Assembly: GCA_024741835.1 (NCBI GenBank)
Contig: JAENRP010000498.1
Location: forward strand, 1-24,087
Reading direction: 5' to 3'
Source: Diplocarpon mali
Taxonomy: Eukaryota; Ascomycota; Leotiomycetes; Helotiales; Drepanopezizaceae
Length of the DNA: 24,087 bases
This document shows, piece after piece, positions 18,785 through 24,087 of this stretch. Under the pieces are notes generated by a model. That model was given only the letters and a program-made list of their open reading frames with translations. It was not told where the DNA came from and searched no databases. Both the position numbers and the translations under genes were made by a program. The number at the start of each line of letters is the position of its first letter. The first letter of the stretch is position 1.

Positions 18785-21700
18785 CTAAGCCCTTACTATC
18801 TTCTGTAACCCTAGTATGTCTTTAAACGCTTCGAACTTTGCAACCGTCTTTAGTAGCTTTGTAAATCCATCTGCTACTATTCGATCGGTTAGGATATAGG
18901 TAATCGACAACTTGTTCTTCGTAATAAGGTTGTAGATAAAGTAGTAGGCAATATTGATATATTTCGATCGCTTATATAAGTGTGGATTCTTTATAAGTGC
19001 AATCGCCCTTGTATTATCTGCTCGAAGATTAATACAGTTCCTATCTCATCTAATATACTTAGCAAAACCTATATCTTTTAGAACTTAGGCAATCTATAAT
19101 TCTTACTTACAATTTGATAATATTAATATATATTCGGCCTTAGTGCTTATAGTAGCCATTGATTTCTACTTCCTACTTCCTTACGATATAGGTCTACTAT
19201 ATAGTACTACTACGCTTTTAAATATACTTTTCCAACCTTTTATATTTGCCTAGTCGGAATCGGTATATACTTTAAGCTTTGCGCTTATATATTTCATTAG
19301 TTTATATCTTACCTTCTATATGATTATCGATCAAAGGTACCTTTTAAGTCGCTTGACTGCATTCTTATATCGAATTATTAGATCCTTTAGGTTCTAACTA
19401 AGTTGCCTAGTAATAAAGGCGATATCTGGTCTTATATATACTATAGTATATATAATCGCTCTAATATCCTATTAGTACTTCTTCAAATCTCCTTTCTACT
19501 CATTTTTATTAATAGGCTCTAACTTATTATACTTTCCTTCGATTGGAGTACGCTTTAGCTTAAAGTTAGGAGTATAAGTAGAGAGTCCTATTCGGTCTAG
19601 GATCTTCTTAATATACTGCTCTTAATCCAACCAGAGTTCTTAAGTAGAGCGGTTCCTTATGACGCGGATGCTAAGGATCTTATAAATTCCCCTTAGATCC
19701 TTAGTATTAAAACGTTTCTGAATTGTTATAAAGAACTAATCCAATTAAGTAGTTGTTTTCGCAGCTATAGCAATATCGTTAATATATAGTAGCAACTTGA
19801 TTCTACGCTTAGCATAGGTAAATAGATAAGGGTTAGCTAGGCTTTAAACGAATCCTATTTCTATTAGAGTAGAGCTGTATAAGAGGTTCTAATTATAGGC
19901 TGATTATTTGAGCTTATAGATACTGCAGAGTATATAAAGAGAGTAGCTAGCGCATATAGAAATACCATTAGGTTAAGAGAGAAAAATCCATTCCTTTATA
20001 GTTGCTTTGGTAAATGCATTTTTAATATCATACTATCTGCATTTAAGGTCCTTAGCAGCTACTATTGCTATAAATATGCAAAGGGTATTTATATAAACTA
20101 TTAGTGCGAATGTGTCAAAGTAGTCTTCTCCATACTATTAGGAGAAGCCCCTAGCTATAAGCCTTGCCTTATAACGCTCTAGGGTTCTATTTGCATATAT
20201 CTTGATTATAAAGACCCACTTTGTTAATACTAGGTTCACATCCTTTAGCGTCGGTTCCTCTATCTATATGCTATTTGTAATAAGAGAGCTTATCTCCTTA
20301 TAGATTGCCTTACTCTATACTGCTCTATTCTTTAGGTTGTTGATAGCTTTATCATACGTCTTTAGAAGAGAGATTTTCATTATCCCCTTAGTAGCTAGGA
20401 ACGCATTATCTTCGTTAAAGCTCTATTGAAGTTCAAGCTTATAGATCCTATGTACTATTATAGCCTAGATACGCTTAGACTCGCGTTTGTCTAAGGTGTC
20501 TTCCGATTCTAGGTCTCTATTCCTCTTTAAGGACGTAGGTTCGGCTGTGGGTTCTATAGGCTTATTATTTAAGGAACCGCTTTCTAGTAGTAGAGGCTTA
20601 TTATTACTTGTACCTATTTTAGGAATATCCTTTACTATAGGCGCTTTAACTAAAGGGACGACGATATCGAAGTTGTTCTATACTTTAGGTAGTTCGCAGA
20701 CGATAGGAATAGTCTATTCGGCCTTTGGACAACTAGCTAGTTATCGATTAGCAGGTGCGCTTAATATGCTTAAGCTAAGAGAAAGGGGTTATTGGTTTAG
20801 CTTGATAGTATTACTATCGAGTGGTATACCTTGCGAATCTCTAGGTATATAGAGCTTTAAGGATAGCTCTCTCCTATTTTGAGATTCGTTAAACTCAACT
20901 ACTAAAGATATGATTACTCGCCTTAGATCTAGCGTATATACTATCTATTGCTTTATTATCTATTTAATATACTTAACAAATATATACTCTCTACCTCAGT
21001 CTATTAGCTTCTTGCTCTTTATACCTGCAGGCTAGGACTTTAAGCTGATATAGGAGTAGCAGACGCTTTTAAAGACGCGGATATAGTCTAGGCTTGGTTT
21101 CTATTTGAAATATACCTTATATAGCGATATTTAGGTGCTATTAACTATTAGTCTACTACCTATTCTATTTCGCAGGTATGCATCTGCCTTAATCGCAAGG
21201 TCTTAGAATTCCAGTAGTAGGTTAGCATCTTATAGTAGAGCGCAATAATCAGTCTCTACTTGCTAAATGCTTCGCTCAGCGATGCCATTCTAATAGGAAC
21301 CTTTGTATATTATAGTTAGTTTATAATAAACTCCTTATTTTGCCTATTTGTTAAGCTTTCCCTTAATCTCTAATGCGTTATTAGACTTAATAGCTATTAG
21401 CTTTAACTAGGTCTAGCGTTCCTCTATCACTTTCTAAGTTTCCAGCTTTTTTATAAGCTTAGATTTGGTCTTAGCGCAAATAGTCCATATCTGCTAAGTA
21501 GAGTTATCTACTATTTGAAAAAACCAATTATTTCCTCTAATCGAGGTCGTAAATGGTCTAGTAGTATTAATGGATATTAGCGCTAGTATTGAATCTTTCT
21601 ATAGACTAAGCTTAGTTCGCGTCTGATTTTGAAGTTTTATTAGCTTGCAAATTCGGCATACCGGGCGATCCTTTGGTACTTAGATCTTCTGTTTTAGGGT

Positions 21701-23698
21701 TAAGACCTTATGCAGGCCCCTCAATTTCTTTAGCCTTAGATGTGCGAATCTTCTATATATTAGCTAATACTTTAATAGGCTTTCGGCTTCTGATAGCTTT
21801 AGTAGCCTATTGTTAGTCGATGCTTTATCATCGGCAGCTAGAAAGGACTAGTGATAGCAGTTTAAGGTTTTGCCGTTTTCCAGTTGTAAGCCTAGCTTAG
21901 GAGTTGTTTTTAATAAAACCGCAAGATCTACTTGCAGTCCTGGCTTAAGAGTCGTCTTTAACGAATTCGCGAATTTCACTTGCGGTCCTAGCTTAGGAGT
22001 CATCTTTAAGGACACTTTGCACTCTACCTATAGTCTTGGCTCAGGAGTCATTTTTGCGAATTTTACTTGCGATCCCGGCTTAGGAGTTTATCTATTCTCC
22101 TTATCCTCGCTTAATTGTATTAGGGCAGAGAGTGCACTTTCCTTAAAGGAATCCACTTATAGGTCTGGCCTAGGAGTCAATTTTTATAATATCACCTTTG
22201 AAATAATATAAAGTCCATCTTTAATTTTAGCCTTAAAAATCACTTTATAGTTGTTATTTATAAACTATATAAATTGATTATTGAAAACTCCTATACAATT
22301 CAACTTCGTATAGATCTTATAGCTAGATAAAAGATTGATGCTTAAGCTAAGTATAAGGAGAACATTTTACAAAAGGAAAGAAATGCTAGCGATATTCATC
22401 TCTATTATACCTATTAAGTCTGCATATAACCTTCTACTACTAACCTTAATAGAGTGCCTTTTTATTTTAGTAAGCGGGCCTTTAAATAAGTAGGATTTAT
22501 CAGTTATATATGCTATGCAATTAGTATTATTATACCAGTCGGATTCAGGGATCTTATAAAGATCGGCTTTTAAAATGTAAGCATCTTTATTATAATTATC
22601 GTTTGAATTATTAGAAGTAGATTTAGATTCAGATGACCTACTATTATTATTAGAGGTATCTGCTGAAGTTTTGGCTAAATAGCCTTTTCCTTTGCCTTTC
22701 CTTAGTGATTGCGGCCTTTAATAGGATAAGGGCAGTTTGCTTCTTAACTTCTGCTTCAATTGCTTCTTAATATTAAAGCTAGCGACTATATCGATCAGTT
22801 GCCTTTTAACTTTATAATTAGTAATATTATAAGCACTATTATAGAAGTAGCATCCCTAATGAGCTCAAGGGCTCGTCCCGCGCTCCTTCCTCTTCTTAGG
22901 CTTATCTTTGCCTTATAACGCAGCATTTGCCAATTCAGAGTATCCTTCGAGGTCTTACTCGATAGTTTGAAGGAGGTCGATCTTCTCGTAGATCTTAAGG
23001 TTAGGTTAAATAAGAAGAGATTGTTTTATAATAGCGAACTTAAGAAGGAGGCTATTAAGTAGGAAACTAAAAAGCTGAGTTTCCTTAAAAGTTATAGCTA
23101 TCCTAGGATCTACGGCTTTTACTCTCCTTCTTACTTTATATAGTATAGACTAGGTAGAGTCTATATTTATATCTATATTCTTACTATCTTTATCTTTTCT
23201 ATACTAAAATAAAGTGATCTGCTATAGTAGATGCTAAGTATTAAAGGCAGTTGTTTAAGAGTATTTTGCCTTTAAAGTATCCTATCTTATTTTCGTATTA
23301 TTATGAATTTAAATAAAATCTCAGTCTTTATTGCTTAAACCTCTATTGATCTTAAGCTTGCATTTGGCTAAGGCTAGCCTATACTCCTTCTCCTTTTCCA
23401 CGTTTAAAATCTGCCTTTAGGATTCTCAGTTATTATCTACTAAAGCTCTTAGGCTAAGCTTATTTAGTATATCTGGCAAATCCTTAGCAATTGTATTAAC
23501 TATTGAAGTAGAAGTAGACAAATCGGTAGAAGGAGTATAAGGGGCTGTTCTCGCATATTTAATAAGTGTCTTTTAAATCGCCATTTTAATGCCTTTGCTT
23601 TTAAAGTAAAGCTCTAAATCGTCGAACTATTATTGCCAGTTCTTTTGAGAGAGTTGGAGGTCTTTGGGCCTAGTGTTTCAATCGGAATCAGAAGCCAT
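18785..23698 (-). pseudogene. Ty1/copia gag-pol polyprotein, full-length but RIP-broken
   Basis: From ATG 23698 (MASDSD) to TAG 18785 there are 4914 nt, exactly 1638 codons; checked landmarks at 22852, 22537, 22003, 21658, 21568 and 19777 share one codon phase. The Gag knuckle at 22814-22852 reads C-x2-Y-x3-Y-x4-Y, so three of four zinc ligands have become Tyr. The protease box is WYNNTNC (about 22537), with Asp to Asn. Then come a repeat-bearing linker (21884-22181), GAG-pre-integrase (RRFAHL ... CRICKL about 21760-21640), and integrase, whose first catalytic Asp is Asn (ISINTTRPF, 21568). RT has DYFDTFA near 20135 and the YxDD box is YIND (about 19783). RNase H runs from TDSD (about 19260) to the intact C-terminus FEAFKDILGLQ. 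It is full-length for the family but inactive. Confidence 0.88.
21884..22181 (+). repeat. 48-bp in-frame repeat array in the copia protease-integrase linker
   Basis: Six copies of a core like GGTCCTAGCTTAGGAGTC have their GCYTAGGAG anchors at 21895, 21943, 21991, 22039, 22078 and 22168. The spacings 48, 48, 48, 39 and 90 are all multiples of three. On the coding (minus) strand they read as 16-residue units such as TPKLGPQVKFANSL and LKPGLQVDLAVLLK. They lie just after the protease domain and before GAG-pre-integrase, a spot that is normally a short linker. Confidence 0.88.
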
Positions 23699-24087
23699 TG
23701 CCGTTTCGAATAGAATTGCGTTTAAAATCAAATAAATTAAATGGTTAAGGGCACTCCTCCTATCGAAAAGTCGAAATGATTAAATAGCGGGTGTTATAGA
23801 AGTATTAAATGGGAAGGAAGTCCTCTTATCGAAAAGGGTTTTTAGGTTATAACGCAGAGAATCACACCTCCTACGAAATATAGTAAAGTAAGGAATTATA
23901 CCTCTTGCAGTACTAAAGGGTTGTAAAGCAAGGAATCATACCTCTTGTAATACAGGTTAGCTAAATAAGGAATCATACCTCCTATTCGCCGATTGCTCGC
24001 CTTTTACTATAAGTCTCGTTCAACTTCCTACTAATAGTTGCAGCGCAAGTGCTTTCTAAGGGAAGTTAATAATCTATTATCGGTCTA
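23699..24087 (-). other. 5' leader of the copia element with spaced repeats
   Basis: Upstream of the gag ATG (23698), four copies of GAATCATACCTCTTG-like sequence start at 23859, 23893, 23933 and 23970 (spacing 34, 40, 37). A second motif, CTCYTATCGAAAAG, occurs at about 23757 and 23824. No protein-like reading frame is seen. It is probably untranslated leader or LTR-proximal sequence. Confidence 0.6.

Larger units (their letters stand above)
13560..24087. other. RIP-decayed, AT-rich transposon compartment
   Basis: About 10.5 kb of TA-rich sequence has stops in all frames at high density, few CA/TG dinucleotides in many stretches, and transposon proteins readable only through TAA/TAG codons. 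At landmark positions Gln/Trp become stop, Cys/His become Tyr, and Asp becomes Asn. These are C-to-T or G-to-A transitions without frameshifts, the hallmark of repeat-induced point mutation. At least three elements on both strands are present. Confidence 0.88.
18301..24087 (-). mobile_element. Ty1/copia LTR retrotransposon, RIP-decayed, 5' LTR off-window
   Basis: On the minus strand the order is leader, gag, protease, integrase, RT, RNase H, 3' tail repeats, purine-rich tract and candidate 3' LTR. Integrase before RT defines Ty1/copia. The leader exceeds 389 nt, and the 5' LTR must lie to the right of the window. The element interrupts the gag-like ORF that ends at 18300, so it is a nested and later insertion, yet both are RIP-altered. 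Confidence 0.85.

Noticed and set aside
20487..20852. Plus-strand 121-codon ORF
   Set aside because: Antisense to the integrase-RT linker of the copia polyprotein, which reads colinearly on the minus strand.
21870..22211. Plus-strand 113-codon ORF with repeated Cys-Pro-Gly-Leu units
   Set aside because: It is the reverse-strand shadow of the in-frame copia linker repeats; the minus strand continues into recognised domains on both sides.
23859..23985. CRISPR-like array (short repeats with 34-40 bp spacing)
   Set aside because: Repeats are imperfect, only four, inside a fungal retrotransposon leader, with no cas genes.

Overview
The window looks like a piece of a filamentous ascomycete (Pezizomycotina, plausibly Sordariomycete) genome. 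The evidence is short GT-AG introns with RCTRAC-like branch points in a fungal cAMP-receptor-like GPCR gene, a small conserved fungal membrane-protein gene, fungal Ty3/gypsy and Ty1/copia retrotransposons, and an AT-rich tract decayed in the manner of repeat-induced point mutation (RIP).

Layout. 1-7280: a nearly complete Ty3/gypsy element with short LTRs (about 145 bp; the visible 109 bp are identical in both copies). It has gag and protease in one frame and RT-RNase H-integrase in the -1 frame. A classic A AAA AAC slippery heptamer directly abuts the gag-pro stop codon. Several premature TAA/TAG codons make this copy defective. 7281-8971: no convincing gene. 8972-9685 (minus): a 237-aa single-pass membrane protein of a conserved fungal family. 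9686-11543: mostly intergenic, with one uncertain exon-like set on the plus strand (10026-10809). 11544-13153 (plus): a four-exon seven-transmembrane receptor, 433 aa after splicing. At about 13.56 kb the composition changes abruptly.

13.56-24.09 kb is AT-rich, stop-riddled transposon sequence. It holds a 5'-truncated chromodomain Ty3/gypsy pol on the minus strand (about 14514-17285), an unidentified gag-like broken ORF on the plus strand (17680-18300), and a full-length but RIP-decayed Ty1/copia gag-pol on the minus strand (18785-23698, exactly 1638 codon positions with every checked landmark in one frame). The copia element appears to have inserted into the gag-like ORF at about 18300; its 5' LTR lies beyond the right edge. 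Catalytic and zinc-binding residues show G-to-A or C-to-T changes (Cys/His to Tyr, Asp to Asn).

The most unusual signals are the frameshift site at the end of a gag-pro frame in the left element, and a short motif that is tandemly repeated in two different parts of the copia element. Inside the protease-to-integrase linker its spacings are all multiples of three; in the 3' noncoding tail they are not. I do not see a new cellular defence or metabolic system here. The novelty lies in the retroelement architecture and in the contrast between a lightly mutated element and heavily RIP-decayed neighbours.
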